A stretch of 64,000 nt of DNA from Pseudeuparius sepicola (GCA_963920635.1 OY987302.1:46317500-46381499), one strand, 5' to 3'; counted from the first letter of the stretch, positions 45,901 through 56,734 are shown. The notes: generated by a model not told the origin, from the letters alone. Made by a program: numbers and translations.

Positions 45901-48900
45901 CTAAATTTATTTTAACAAACTACTTCAAAAGTAGAAAACATAGAAATTACAACTAAGTTTCTTTTAGCAAATTAAATAATAATATTGCTTCAAAAAAATA
46001 TCGATGCCAAGTTTTAAGATGTAAGTTGTGTCTTACATGAACAAAGAATGAAGATTTGCAAGAGTGTATATTTTTTAATTTGTTAAGGTCTATGATAAAC
46101 TAGAGAATAAATATTTATTGAAGAAAGCAATAGAAGTTTTTCAATACTGGTAAAGTAAAAAGTAAGTAAAGATACTCTGACACCTGTGCTGTGAGTCGTC
46201 TAGCATGACATCATCACTAATGAGTCCATTGCAATTAAACTCAATATCAACGCCCAGGCTACTTACTTGTATACAAAATCTTTCCACCCTATTTCCTTAT
46301 AGCCCATCTCCCACATGGTTATGGTTGCCAAAAATGCGGCAGTTGCAGCCGCACCAATTATCCACCATTTATCCCTCTCTCCATCTCCAAATGGCTTGCC
46401 GCCGCTGCCTCTGGCAAATGCAAATTAGATTGAGAAAAACTGGGTTCCTCATACACGTATAGCATGCTAAGAAGTGGTAATCGAACAATTCTAATGTATT
46501 TAACTGAAAGGAAAGTTAGTCTCGTTTGCTTGAAAAAGACTAAGATAGAACATTACAATGTGCTTGCCGCGGAAGTGGGAGTTGCAATAGCTGCTCATAT
46601 CGGCCGTGAGTCTGTGCCTGTCTCATGAACTGTAGCCTTCATTGCACGAATGACGAAAACAATGAGAATATCCTCATTCCATGACCACTACACAAGTTAC
46701 AGCCTCTACCGACAATCAGCCGGACTCGGATACAATTGGAGATATCTGCCACTCTGTCTGTCGTCAACTAGTCACAATATATCTGCCAGCTCTCCATACG
46801 GCAAGTACAGTTTTAATCTCTGACTTATATATACGACAGACCAGTGCTTTTTAGGGCATGTTTAACACGGTGTCGGATATATCGGTGTGTGTCAAATTTG
46901 TGTCTGGCAGATATAGGTATCAATCATCTGTACATCCATTTCATAAAAGGTCTAATCTTCTTCTAAATTACTTGGAAAATGAATAGGCATTTTGCAAAAC
47001 AACTGATTCTATAATTCACCTACAGCCTAAAGAATAAGGGCTCTATTTCCTATAATCCTGTTTAGGGGAGATTTTTGTGGAAATTATAATGATGTACCTA
47101 TAGAGATATCAAAGTGGTGCCCTTTTGCACAAATTATGAAGTGACAAAAATTACTCGTTCCATCGACACTGACACACCGCCGTCACTGCCTTGGCCCTCT
47201 CCCCGGCCACTCGCAAGTTGGCATTCACACAGCCTGCATATTTCTCAGAACTTTTTACAGACAGAAAACAAATTGGTCGCTCTTATCTAGTTTTAGACTT
47301 TTATAGAGGGATTAATTTTTGACGTGCTTTTATTAGCTTGACTTGTATGTACAAGTGTAAGCGACAAAATGTGCACAACAGTCTACTGACTTGTTAGTAT
47401 TAGCTGGGCCGACACTATATTAAAGACCCTAGCATGCCGTCATATTTCTACTAGGATGGCGCTACTCGACGAGAAAAAAATGGGGACTTATTATAGGTTA
47501 TAACAGGGATATTCTATTTGCGTTCAATATTTCGTAGTTTTGTTATATTAACAGCGCTTTTATAGGTAGATTTGTTTGTGATAACATAAAATTTCCATGC
47601 TCATGAAGAAAATCGTTTGCACAGACCATTACGTGAATTGCAGAAGAATAAACACTAGTTTGGAATTAAGGGATAATCTGTTCAACCAATTGAAGAAGCT
47701 AGAGTTCTGGACATTATATTTTGGAAGAGTATTTTGTAACGTATGCAGGAATGAAAATAGAAAATTTTGTTTATAGCCCCAAAGCGAACCAATGGTTCAC
47801 TATACAGGGTGAGTCGTTAGTAATGGCACATGCTGCAACCGCATATATTTTGGGCCAAAATATTACGATTGAGGCTAATATGCCTTATAGAAATATTGTT
47901 TGTTTAAGAGATACAGGGCGTTAAAGTTAATTTTTTGAAATTGAATTATGGCTACATCTCCCAAACTAATCAAGCTGCTGAACTGAAATTTGGCACTGCT
48001 AAGTTTTTGGGTATGGAGAATAAGCTGAAAATGCCAATTTCCACGTATCTTACAGAGGGCGCCACTTGGTCTGTTTTTGGATGGTGCTTTTACTCGTAAC
48101 TTTTTTGAGGTTACCTTTTTGGTCCTGCAGGTCCATCGTTTTAGTGCATCTCTTCATTCTGCCACCAAAAGGTACTCTTGTTTCGTAACGGTCAAATCAA
48201 CCGTTTGCGTTAAAATTGCCAAAATGTGTCCCAAAACACCTGTTGACTTCAAGATTCGAAAAATAAAATATTGACCTACTGCTTTCAAATATTGCACAAC
48301 GACTGTACCATTTAAAGTGAGAAAAAACTCCATATGAACAATGTCCCAAAAAATGTTCACTTTCAAATGGAACAGATTGAAACTCGACAAAATTTTGACA
48401 CCCTATTTGAAGAAAACAAATGTGTTTCGACCAATGTTCATTTGGCATTTTTTTCTTCATTTCCAATGTAGTTGATCTGTAACATTTGAATGTAGTACGT
48501 GAAAATTTTATTTTTCGTTTTGGGGCACGTTTTGGCAATTTCAACACAAACGGTTGATTTGACCGTTACGAAACGAGGGTACCTTTTTGTTGCAGAATGA
48601 AGAGATGCACTAAAATAAAAGATAACCTCAAAAAAGTTACGAGTAAAAGCACCATCCAAAAACAGCGCAAGTGTGTGAGATACGTAGTAATTGTCATTTT
48701 CAGCTTATTCTCCATCCCCAAGAACACAGCAGTGCCAAATTTCAGTTCAGCAGCTTGATTAGTTTGGGAGATGTAGCCATAATTCAATTTCAAAAAACGA
48801 ACTTTAACGCCCTGTATCTCTTAAACAAACAATATTTCTAAAAGACATATTAGCCATTACTAATGACTCACCCTGTATAAGAAGAAAATGAAAAATAGAA

Positions 48901-51003
48901 TGGGTTCTATACTACTCACACTACAACTAGCTATGGACTTCATTTCAAACCAAAAGGTACTACCTAAAATACTTTTGCTTGCTTATTAGACTCACTTTTC
49001 TTAATTAAATCTATGATTGTATGCCATGTAGGCTTGTCAAATTAAAGGAACATAACAAATGAGCATTTTATTTCGTTTTGTGATGTAAAATTCGTTGTCA
49101 CACTCATTTGCATGCTTTTATTTTATAAAAAAATTCCAATAAAACAATTATTACTAAGTTTATTTATTAGATGCAAACTAATTTGTAAATTAATATTTTT
49201 TCTTCAACTATTTCAAATTGCAAATCAATTGCTGGGGAGAATCATCCCAAGCAGAGAAGGTACATCAATTGTCATTAGGTATTTTATTTTAACTCATGAC
49301 GTTATCAGACATGTTCTCTTATACCCACGGAAGTCAAGAATGTGTCCGATATTTTGACCACAACTGATAACACAGTAAAAGATTGAAAAAATGCCTGCAA
49401 TGAAAGCTCCGCTTGCAAAATGAACTCCTGACTCTATGGAAAGTTCTTCTGTGAAATTATTTATATTATTGTCTTCGGAATGGGGAACTTGCACAACAAT
49501 TAAATTTGAAAAATATTACTTTCAAAGGTAATTTATTGCCATTAAATGAACCACAGTTCACACTCATTTTTTATTTTTATGTAATAAATATAGCAATTAA
49601 AAACTGCATAATTCGAATCATTCTTGTAACGCACCCTCCTTGGTTGTGACGTCAAGTAGCTCGTTGGTGGTGGCGCCTCTGGTGGGCGGCAGCACCATGT
49701 AAACTAATATGGGCGGCACATGTATCAAAACTACAGCACCACGCAAGCTTTGTTTAGAAAGATCAACGAGAATGTCCCGTCCTTGTCTATCCGTCTTATT
49801 ATAGTCTTGATATTGTTGATAATGTTTGAAAAGAGTCTGCTATAGTATAGTTATTTACATTGCGAGATGCGTAAGCACACTTTTTTGGCCGAGATTGTTT
49901 AACGCCTGCGTTGCCTCGGGTCTTAAAATTCTCCCCGAGGCTAAAAAGAACTTACGCATAAAGCAATGTATTACATTTTTCCTGCTACTGACAATTTCAT
50001 ATTAGGTAGGTAAGTACTTTGAATGTAAATACACTATGGAGTAGACTGTGAGTAATAATCTTTATAATAACCATTGTCCAATTATTACTAAAAATGATAA
50101 TCAGTGATAAATATGATATAATTAAAAAAAACTTCTTGTGCCATTGAACCCGGGACCTCACCATTCAGTTAAAAGGCGGTTCTTATTTTTGACCTACATC
50201 AGATCCCTCTGGAAATGGGTCGCCGAACTGTTTATTTTAACGTTAAATTTCCATTCATCCTTCTCTAATTCTGTGTAGCTGTCACTCCTGTCAATACCTT
50301 CTGATCGATCGAGCGTTGTGACGTCACAACCATTCCCGTGCTTTTCGTGTCGTTTTAAATGAATAGCTTCGGTCACAACTTTAATTATTTATTGCAAATT
50401 AAGTATTGCGATTTGAGGGCTGATATTTGGTATGTGCTCTTTCTATAGATAGGCAAATATATTAAAGAAATAAAAAAAATTGTTCAAGTTCCCCATTAGG
50501 ATCGGTTGGGACCATCAGTAACAAAATATTTATATTTGTGTGTAATCATCTTATATCTTGCCTTACCGACTTCCCGTTCCTCCAAAAAGACCAAAGGACC
50601 ATTGTTCGTATGGTTTAGGTCCACTAGGTGTTGAACTTGGAGGAGGTTTGGGTGGTGGAAGTTTTGTATCTTTTTCTTTTGGTTGTTCGGGTTTGGCCTC
50701 CTTCCCCTTATTCTCCTTCGGTTCCTTGACAGCATCTTTCAAATCCTTAGGAGCATCCTTCGACCCTCCGCCTTGTTTGAAGTATTTTTCAAAGCCTTTT
50801 GGCGGTTTTTCGCAAAATAATCTGAATTCATTTAATATTGTCTGCTTGAATGATGAATTGTTCTAAAATGTAAGCAGAAACTATGGAGGCTCCTAATTAT
50901 TTTCATGTATTTTTACCTTGGGAATATTTGCATTATATTGCTTAATAGTTTTCCACACCAAATTTTCCAACTTTCTGCCACCGCTCAAAAGTCTGTATGC
51001 CAT
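38608..51003 (-). CDS. AFG3L2: AFG3L2, mitochondrial m-AAA protease subunit
   Basis: Seven minus-strand exons splice in one frame: 51003-50917, 50862-50567, 46410-46267, 45754-45661, 43754-43450, 40148-40030 and 39947-38608. Together they total 2385 bp, 794 residues plus stop, close to the roughly 800 of the family. In order: N-terminal targeting region, Lys/Pro/Glu-rich linker, transmembrane segment near 143-163, intermembrane domain with [15 protein letters not shown] and [15 protein letters not shown], second transmembrane segment near 252-269, Walker A GPPGTGKT (349-356), Walker B ILFIDEID (404-411), RPGRFDR arginine finger (466-472), and the zinc-protease HEAGH (573-577) with a downstream GAQDD. 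The hexameric inner-membrane enzyme degrades and processes mitochondrial proteins with ATP. Every junction is GT-AG. No lesion is seen; introns carry several MITEs and a THAP exon on the other strand. Confidence 0.97.
40845..41876. mobile_element. Foldback element in an AFG3L2 intron
   Basis: 40845-41085 and 41652-41876 are inverted copies with about 80 percent agreement. Shared blocks are TGTCGTAGGCTTATTGTAAA, CTAGGCTTTTTCAATA, ATTCGACTAGATGAAAT and TTATTTGAACAATAAG (on one strand or the other). The central 570 bp is unrelated. No target duplication is clear. The ORF at 41144-41329 has no recognisable product. Confidence 0.65.
42413..43114. other. Imperfect inverted repeats bracketing the THAP exon
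   Basis: TCTTATACAAGGAATGAGAG at 42413 and, as reverse complement of 43114-43090, TCTTAGACAAGGAAAGAGAA agree at most positions over about 25 bp and lie about 700 bp apart around the THAP exon. They could be ends of a deleted transposon carrying a THAP-type transposase, but no target duplication is visible and the match may be chance. Confidence 0.25.
42594..42664 (+). CDS. THAP-domain first exon
   Basis: ATG 42594 begins a peptide reading [16 protein letters not shown], then PGISFHR, and stops at a consensus donor (AG then GTAAAT at 42665). The C-x4-C pair followed by S/F-F-H-x-FP is the opening of the THAP zinc finger, a DNA-binding domain found in insect regulators and in P-element-type transposases. 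The preceding CGGCGGCCATTTTATATG looks like a 5' UTR. No second exon with the W and C-x2-H parts was found in the next 700 bp. It runs antisense to AFG3L2 within an intron. It is either a real gene with distant exons or a stranded fragment. Confidence 0.6.
44334..45249. mobile_element. TA-flanked foldback MITE, 916 bp, arms about 300 bp
   Basis: The ends are CATTGCCCGCCAAAAAGTC and GACTTTTTGGCGGGCACTG with TA outside (44332-44333 and 45250-45251). Arms 44334-44640 and 44945-45249 match closely, sharing GACATAATCAAATGTTGTGA, CAAGAGCCTAC and GGGTATAAAATTGCGAAAGA (the last on the right). Mariner-type, non-coding, in an AFG3L2 intron. The ORF on its minus strand is part of the repeat. Confidence 0.85.
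47805..48875. mobile_element. TA-flanked foldback MITE, 1071 bp, arms near 450 bp
   Basis: The ends are CAGGGTGAGTCGTTAGTAAT and ATTACTAATGACTCACCCTG with TA on both sides (47803-47804 and 48876-48877). The arms share GTTTGTTTAAGAGATACAGG, CTCCCAAACTAATCAAGCTG and GGATGGTGCTTTTACTCGTA, and differ mainly by indels. Non-coding; the ORFs on both strands here are repeat by-products. In an AFG3L2 intron; 46411-47802 upstream of it contains no recognisable exon. Confidence 0.85.
49297..49520 (-). pseudogene. Possible ABC-transporter (ABCB-type) fragment
   Basis: The minus strand from about 49512 to 49310 is open and reads [11 protein letters not shown], then [20 protein letters not shown] and HILDF, with one hydrophobic helix. 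The layout resembles the end of an ABCB transmembrane domain, where a helix is followed by G.(n)xGQ and a P-Y or H-type segment. There is no ATP-binding part and no clear splice site at its start. It lies in AFG3L2's second intron but is not needed by that gene. Identity is tentative. Confidence 0.25.
49850..50190. repeat. Second copy of the composite tRNA-like repeat
   Basis: It has the same order as 33465-33730: GTTATTTACATTGCGAGATG, TTTTTTGGCCGAG, GTTGCCTCGG, then GATAATCAGTGATAAAT, then a minus-strand GAGGTCCCGGGTTCAATGGC (50160-50141) that resembles a T-arm/B box. The downstream parts differ in sequence from the first copy more than the heads do. It is a mobile repeat rather than a tRNA gene. 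Confidence 0.5.
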
Positions 51004-51610
51004 ATTATTATGATATTATTGGAAAAATTAAAAAAAATGTAGGAAATCACATAACTTCTTGTCGGTATTCTCACAAAATATATAGGTTAGGGTATTCTAA
51101 CCCCAGTTATTCCGTTTGTCATTTTTCTTCATTTTTTTCTATTCCAGAAAACATAAAAATGTTTGTCATTTAAAATCACAGAGATAATGAAATCGAAGGT
51201 TCGATTAGAGATACGCCATCGAATATAAGAAATACGCCCCCTATAGGCTCAATGCTAAACTAGTCTATGGGCTATGGCAAAAAAGAACAAGAACAAAGAA
51301 CAACGCAGTGTAGTCCCGGTGGCTAGCACCGTTCACATGCTGACGATGGCCCATATACGTATATTAGTTCCAAAGGCATCGATTCGTTCGCATAGTCCCG
51401 TCGCGTCGGGGCGTTGGCATTTAAATTCAGTCGCGTGAGGGGTGGAACTGGTGGAACTGCGTTTTTATTATACTTCTTTGAAAACACCTTATTTTCATCT
51501 GTTTTAGCAATAATGAAAGATGGGGTTTTTCGGGCTAGCGCACGGAAACAGCGCATGGAAAAACTTTCCGTGTGCTGAATAAAAATACCGAGTATATGGC
51601 TTTAAAATAG
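51004..51610. other. AFG3L2 5' flank and a dispersed repeat
   Basis: 51004-51300 should contain the AFG3L2 promoter and 5' UTR; no unambiguous core element is seen. 51470-51575 is the repeat shared with window positions 1-115, and includes a GCGCACGGAAA...TTTCCGTGTGC foldback. The minus-strand ORF 51323-51556 overlaps this repeat and is not credited. Confidence 0.45.
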
Positions 51611-51760
51611 AATTATACTTCAGCGCCTCGTCCGAACAGATCACTTGGATTTATTCACTTGTAGTAGTTGATTGCGTCAGCTAGCGCCACACATTTGACA
51701 GTTGAATTTTGACATCGCGTTCCCTCCCGTGCGCATGCGCAGCCCACGAGCTTCATTATG
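51611..51760 (+). repeat. Left inverted terminal repeat of the DIRS element
   Basis: It begins AATTATACTTCAGCGCCTCG and matches the reverse complement of 55320-55460 almost throughout, including ACTTGTAGTAGTTGATTGCG. Its first bases are complemented in the internal region at 55158-55212. Confidence 0.85.
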
Positions 51761-51823
51761 TTTTTTGTGTGGTTAGCGTCTACACCACGTTTCTAATCGT
51801 CTCTTAATTTTGTAGATTTAACC

Positions 51824-52838
51824 ATGGGAAAACACAAAAGGGAGCGACAACGGTCCAGATCCAGGTATTCGGAAATTAGGAAGCTCACCAGGGAACTACA
51901 CCACACTCCCCGCCAAAGGGAACACGTGGGTAGTTCATCTCGCTCTTCTAGCATATCTAGAAGCTCCAGGAGGACCCACAAACATAGCCGTCGCTCATAC
52001 AGGTCAACTTCACCTCGCACATCGCCCGGTGAAAGTTATACGGAACTCTACCACAGCCCGAGAGGTTCGGTCGAAGGCCAGCGCCCGAGAGGCAGAGAGG
52101 CAGAGACCCCTCTTTCAGATGAAGTACTAGGACTTATTGGGGAGGACCCTAACACAACCCTCACTACAGGGAAAGATTTACATACGGCTATCGCCCTAAG
52201 GGGGAAGCACATTTTAAGTCAGGGTCTGAAAAAGGACCTACTAAAGGAGTTAATAAGCAAGTATCCCTTCCCTAAAAATTTGCCGACCCTCAAAGCACCC
52301 CAACTCAATAAGGAAATATGCCATCTCACCCTCAGCCTTCAAAAGAGACGGTTACCAGTGTGACTTCGAGAATCAGTTAGGGGCAGGCTTAACAGCCATA
52401 GGGAGAATATTAGACAATTTGGCTAGACAAAAAGAGGGGGGGGGAGAAAACACCCTAGCACTATTGGGGAATGCTGGTTGCATATTATGTGACCTACACT
52501 ACAGGCTATCTTTAGCCCGAAGAGCTTTGCTAACCCCGACTCTAAGTAAAACAGTGAGGGATGCCACTCTAGACACCCCCGTAGATAATTCTTTGTACGG
52601 CGAAGATTTATCAAAACTCCTCAGGGCCACAAAGGCAATCGAAAGATCCAGTAAAGACGTCAAAAGAGAAATAGCTCAAACCGTTGTATCTTATAAACGG
52701 CCATTGGAGACAAAGGAGTTTCCAGCTCCCAAACGGCAGGCGGGAAACTGGAAGCGCCCATCGAGGACTTCAAGGAGGGAGCCTCGATACCAAGGGCAGC
52801 ATCCTCTGCAGAAAAAGCGACCGTTTCCAACCAAGTAG
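51824..52838 (+). pseudogene. DIRS Gag-like ORF, frameshifted
   Basis: ATG 51824 opens a basic Arg/Ser-rich N-terminus (about 70 residues, with HSRRSYRSTSPRTSP), then a region with LSDEVLGLIGEDP and LSQGLKKDLLKELI. The frame ends at 52363, while the continuation (KRDGYQCDFENQLGAGL, LSKLLRATKAIERSS, ending KKRPFPTK) lies in the next frame up to 52838. A one-base indel between about 52325 and 52345 explains this. The Arg/Ser tail and the helical domain suit a nucleic-acid-binding capsid-like protein. Confidence 0.7.
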
Positions 52839-52864
52839 AGACCACAAGTAATATAGAGGTAAGA

Positions 52865-53876
52865 ATGGCTGGAAGACTATGTCACTTCCAAGAATATTGG
52901 AAAGTCTACACGAATAATAGAACAATACTGGGCTGGGTAAAAGGGTACACAATACCCTTTTGGCAAAACCCATTCCAGGCACAAACGCATAGCAGTGTTA
53001 ACCCCTCGAAGGCCATAATCAAAGAAGCAGAGGCTCTTTTAAAGAAAGGAGCAATCGAAAAGTGCACCGAAGAACCTCGGCAGTTCATTTCACCCGTTTT
53101 TCTAACTAAGAAACCCAACGGTGGATATAGATTTATCCTTAACCTAAAGAGATTGAACTCGTTCGTCCAAACCGAACATTTAAAAATGGAAGACCATCGT
53201 ACGCTCATAAACCTATTGAGCAGAAACTCCTTTATGGCAACAGTAGACCTAAAGGACGCATATTTTCTGATACCGGTTGAGAAATCTTCGAGAAAGTTTC
53301 TCAGATTTAAACTAGGTGAACATTTATTTCAGTTCATCTGCCTTCCATTTGGCCTCTCAACTGCACCTCGGGTTTTTACAAAGATACTTAAGCCCATATT
53401 GAAGCATCTTCGAGAGACTAACATTGCATGCGTTGCATACCTTGATGATTTTATTATCACTGCAGACTCAAAAGAAGAGTGCAAATCCAATGTCACTTAC
53501 ATGGTTAACCTTTTGCAATTTCTGGGTTTTATCATAAATGGGGAAAAGAGCAGCCTAGAACCATCCCAAAGGTGCGAATTTTTGGGTTTTATCTTTAACA
53601 GCCAACAAATGACACTGGAATTGACACAAGATAAGAAAGCAAAAATCCTCAACCTTGCAAAAAGAATCAGCTCTCTCAAAAGATGTAAAATTAGATACCT
53701 ATTTCTCCAAATTCATAGGCACCTTAGTTGCCGCCTGTCCAGGTGTTAAATATGGCACCCTTTATGTAAAGTCTTTTGAAAGAGCAAGATACTTAGCTCT
53801 AAAAGCCTCCAGACAAAATTATAATGCTTTTATGAATATTCCATCCACTGTTAAAACTGATTTAACATGGTGGTAA
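52865..53876 (+). pseudogene. DIRS reverse transcriptase, RNase H absent
   Basis: Start at ATG 52865. RT motifs in order are KKGAIEKC, FISPVFLTKKPNGGYRFILN, motif A VDLKDAYF, LPFGLSTAPRVFTKI and the catalytic YLDDF, then LGFIINGEKSS. The frame shifts near 53670: the track ends CRLSRC at 53749, while the natural continuation DTYFSKFIGTLVAACPGV runs to TAA 53874-53876 in the next frame. The sequence stops after DLTWW, just where the RNase H domain normally starts, and no RNase H motif follows. It cannot be fully functional. Confidence 0.85.
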
Positions 53877-53958
53877 ACCTGTTGGAAATATATGGCTTTA
53901 TTATTATTATTATTATTATCCCTCTTTTAAGGCACTCTTAAAAGAGGGACCATTATTT
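53877..53958. other. TTA tract and 12-bp hairpin at the RNase H gap
   Basis: Six or seven TTA/ATT repeats (about 53899-53919) are followed by CCCTCTTTTAAG (53920-53931) and its exact complement CTTAAAAGAGGG (53937-53948). This short stretch joins the truncated RT to the recombinase ORF and replaces about 150 codons of RNase H. Confidence 0.7.
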
Positions 53959-55000
53959 TTTGGTCCGGATCCTAATCTGTTAAACTCTCCTTTCAGACAA
54001 AGCCACCCCCTATCGGACTCTTACCCTGGTGGCAGGGAAGCTATCAGGCAGTCGTTACTCATGAGAAAACTGCCAGAGTCTTCAATGGATACAATGCTAC
54101 AGTCGATAGCACCTTCCACACTAAAACAATACAATAGTAGGTACTTTTAAGGCATGGTGGCTATTCTGCAATTCAAACAGAATTGACCCATTCACAGCAT
54201 CCGTTCCAGATATCATAAGATTCCTGCAGGAACAACTCGACTCAGGTACCCACAAGTACGGTACGTTTAATGTCCATAGAGCTGCATTGGCCCTCATACT
54301 CGTAGAAGATATAACTAACGACCTTAGGATTAGAAGGTTTATGAAAGCAGTGGCCAGAATGCGTCCTCAAAGACCCAGATATCAAACAACCTGGGACCCG
54401 CAGATTGTACTAGACTATATATGTACTCTAGAAGATAATAATCAGCTGTCACTCTTACAGCTCTCACAAAAATTGGCGACACTACTGCTTCTAATATCAG
54501 GACAACGACTTCAGACAATCGCTGCTATCAAAGCGGAAGACATAATTTTTGACCCAACGGGAGCCAAGATATATGTATCTGACCCAATAAAGACTTCCGG
54601 CATAAATAGATACCAACCCTGCTTAGACATACCGTTCTTCCCGGCCAATACTAAAATATGCCCAGCTTCGACCCTCCTGACATACCTAGAAAAAACAGCT
54701 CACCTCAGGCCAGACAACCAAATTTACTTATTTATCACTTCAAGAACACCACATCCCAAAGCCAACATAGACACCATCAGAAGATGGGTTGCACAAACAC
54801 TGAGTCAGTCTGGACTGAATATGAAAATGTTCTCCGTTCACTCTACTAGGCACGCAACAACTTCCAAAGCCCGTAAAAGAGGGATATCCCTCGAGTTAAT
54901 TAAAAAGACAGCAGGCTGGACTCAGAAATCAGAAACTTTTGCCAGATTCTATAATAGGCCAGTCTTGAAGGAAAACTTTGCTTTCGCAATACTAACATAG
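53959..55000 (+). pseudogene. DIRS tyrosine recombinase, one frameshift
   Basis: An N-terminal part in one frame (DPNLLNSPFRQSHPL, then LQSIAPSTLKQYNSRYF) shifts by one base at the T run 54145-54148 into the frame KAWWLFCNSN that continues to 55000. The catalytic domain is complete: counting from Met 54287, Arg74 (SGQR), His185 and Arg188 (HSTRH), Trp211 (GWTQ) and the nucleophile Tyr222 (ARFYNRP). The R-H-R-W-Y set matches phage-integrase-type recombinases, which in DIRS integrate the circular cDNA. A protein started at 54287 would lack the N-terminal DNA-binding part. Confidence 0.85.
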
Positions 55001-55157
55001 GAAATGTGTTGAATATCTCATAAAGTCTTACATCTAGCTTGGGTGTTTTATCTTTACATCCACACCTCGCACACACACACACACAAAAAGGATCGTCAGA
55101 GATCATGTATACATATCTCTGCGACATGATCCCAATATTTTAATTTCTTTAAATAAC

Positions 55158-55276
55158 AAGTGAATAAATCCAAGTGATCTGTTCGGACGAGGCGCTGAAG
55201 TATAATTAACGATCAAACGAACTTACCTGTGACGTTCGATCGTCATTATACGATGCGCCTCGTCCGAACAGATCAC
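55158..55276. repeat. DIRS internal complementary region
   Basis: It reads outward-in: the complement of the left terminus (through CGAGGCGCTGAAGTATAATT) directly joined to the complement of the right terminus (AACGATCAAACGAACTTACC onward). In DIRS replication it templates the joining of the two ends into a circle. Confidence 0.85.
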
Positions 55277-55319
55277 TCCCTCCCAAAGAAAACCCACCCC
55301 AATTCAAATATTGGGAACT

Positions 55320-55508
55320 TTAAAATAATGAAGCTCGTGGGCTGCGCATGCGCACGGGAGAGAACGCGATGTCAAAATTCAACTGTCAAATGTGTGGCGC
55401 TAGCTGACGCAATCAACTACTACAAGTGAATAAATCCAAGTGATCTGTTCGGACGAGGCGCATCGTATAATGACGATCGAACGTCACAGGTAAGTTCGTT
55501 TGATCGTT
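55320..55508 (-). repeat. Right inverted terminal repeat of the DIRS element
   Basis: 55320-55460 is the reverse complement of the left terminus. The outermost 55460-55508 (GCATCGTATAATGACGATCG onward) is unique to this end and complemented at 55213-55276, as expected for DIRS. Confidence 0.85.
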
Positions 55509-55837
55509 AAATATACAGCAAAGTAAACTAAATTTAAGAAACTCTATATGCTCTCTGATATTTAACATATACCTATTTTGTATTTTAATTCGTAAGTGTT
55601 TCAATTATTTAGATACATTTCTGTAATATTTTTGACGTTTTATCCACCTTAGCTGACAATAACTAATTTACAACTAAGCACCTTTGAAATAATTTGAGAG
55701 TAACCATAGAGACGCATCATACATATATTACCAAACACTATATTTTCTGCATTGTTTAATTATTTTTTGTCAATTAAATTTATTATAATATGCCGATAAA
55801 ATGTTTTAAGTTTCCGTTTTCAAAGAAGTATAATAAA

Positions 55838-55978
55838 ATAGTATATTTCATTACGAGTCTGGAAATAAAGATTTTTCTGTGCTTGCATGACTTCCCGTGT
55901 TCGGCTGCGCCTCACACGGGAATTTGTCACGCGCGCACGGAAAAATCTTTATTTCCAGACTCGTAATGTAATATACTA
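55838..55978. mobile_element. 141-bp hairpin MITE
   Basis: TAGTATATTTCATTACGAGT and its near complement ACTCGTAATGTAATATACTA end the unit; the stem continues CTGGAAATAAAGATTTTTCTG / CGGAAAAATCTTTATTTCCA, over 40 bp. The loop contains a second hairpin (CCCGTG...CACGGG). Just outside lies the GAAGTATAATAAAA block seen at 1-115. A further palindrome (ACACATTCG...CGAATGTGT) occupies about 56009-56067. 56070-56734 shows no recognised gene. Confidence 0.75.
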
Positions 55979-56734
55979 TTTCTTGTAACAAACAGTATAC
56001 CGCATGCACACATTCGTAGGCGTCGCGAGGCGAATGGCGAGGCTGGGCGCTAACGCGAATGTGTGAACAGTCGGCGCGCTATAGTAAAATTATTGGAAGA
56101 AGTCCTTACTGGGACCAGAGCATATAAAACAACCATAAGTATATCTCCCCATCGCGGGAAAATTCTGCGCACCTGTCCACACGTATATGAAAACAAGATA
56201 AAATCGCATAAATACACATGCTATAGAGTATACATCCGGCACCGTCGCAATGACAAGGTCCGGCAGCTGAAAGCCATGAGTCATCCAAGGGAGGTGGGTC
56301 ACATAGAGATCATCCTATAATATGATCTCTATGGGTGGGCCTAAGGCGCCAAATTCAAATTTCAAGATGTCAACTTGATAAATTTGGTAAAAAAACACTT
56401 TAAAATTTTTGTTTACAAATATAGCTGATGATTTTACAACACGAATAATAATCTACGAGAGTGAAAGTCACATTTTCAAGGACATTTAGATATCTACCCG
56501 TAAAATTTTCATAAATGCCAATTATTTCTTATTAGCAACTAAATTCGAATGAATAAAACCACAAAACTTCCTGATTTCAAGGTGGTTACGTTTAATCACG
56601 TAAAATGTTAAGTATTTACAGCTAATTGAAAATGCGGTACCAACTCTTCTATTAAAACCACCTAAACCATCATTTAAGTAAGTATATTAACATGATTGCG
56701 GTGTAAGAAACTATTAGTAGCTTATTTGTTTTAG

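Larger units (their letters stand above)
51611..55508 (+). mobile_element. DIRS-type tyrosine-recombinase retrotransposon
   Basis: Inverted termini: 51611-51760 and the reverse complement of 55320-55460 share CGCCTCGTCCGAACAGATCA and the run through to GAAGCTCGTGGGCTGCGCAT. An internal complementary region at 55158-55276 joins the complement of the left end (ending gaagtataatt) to the complement of the right end (aacgatcaaacg). That arrangement is diagnostic of DIRS elements. ORFs in order are Gag-like, reverse transcriptase and tyrosine recombinase, all plus strand. DIRS elements circularise and integrate by recombinase without a target duplication, and none is seen. The copy is defective (frameshifts, missing RNase H). 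Confidence 0.9.

Noticed and set aside
48154..48659. Cluster of ORFs of 65-116 codons
   Set aside because: They lie within the inverted arms of the TA-flanked MITE and mirror each other.
50137..50175. Second candidate tRNA near GGTCCCGGGTTCAATGGC
   Set aside because: Only a T-arm-like word is present, within a repeat that also occurs at 33465.
51323..51556. 77-codon minus-strand ORF upstream of AFG3L2
   Set aside because: It overlaps a dispersed repeat also found at the window start, where the frame is not kept.
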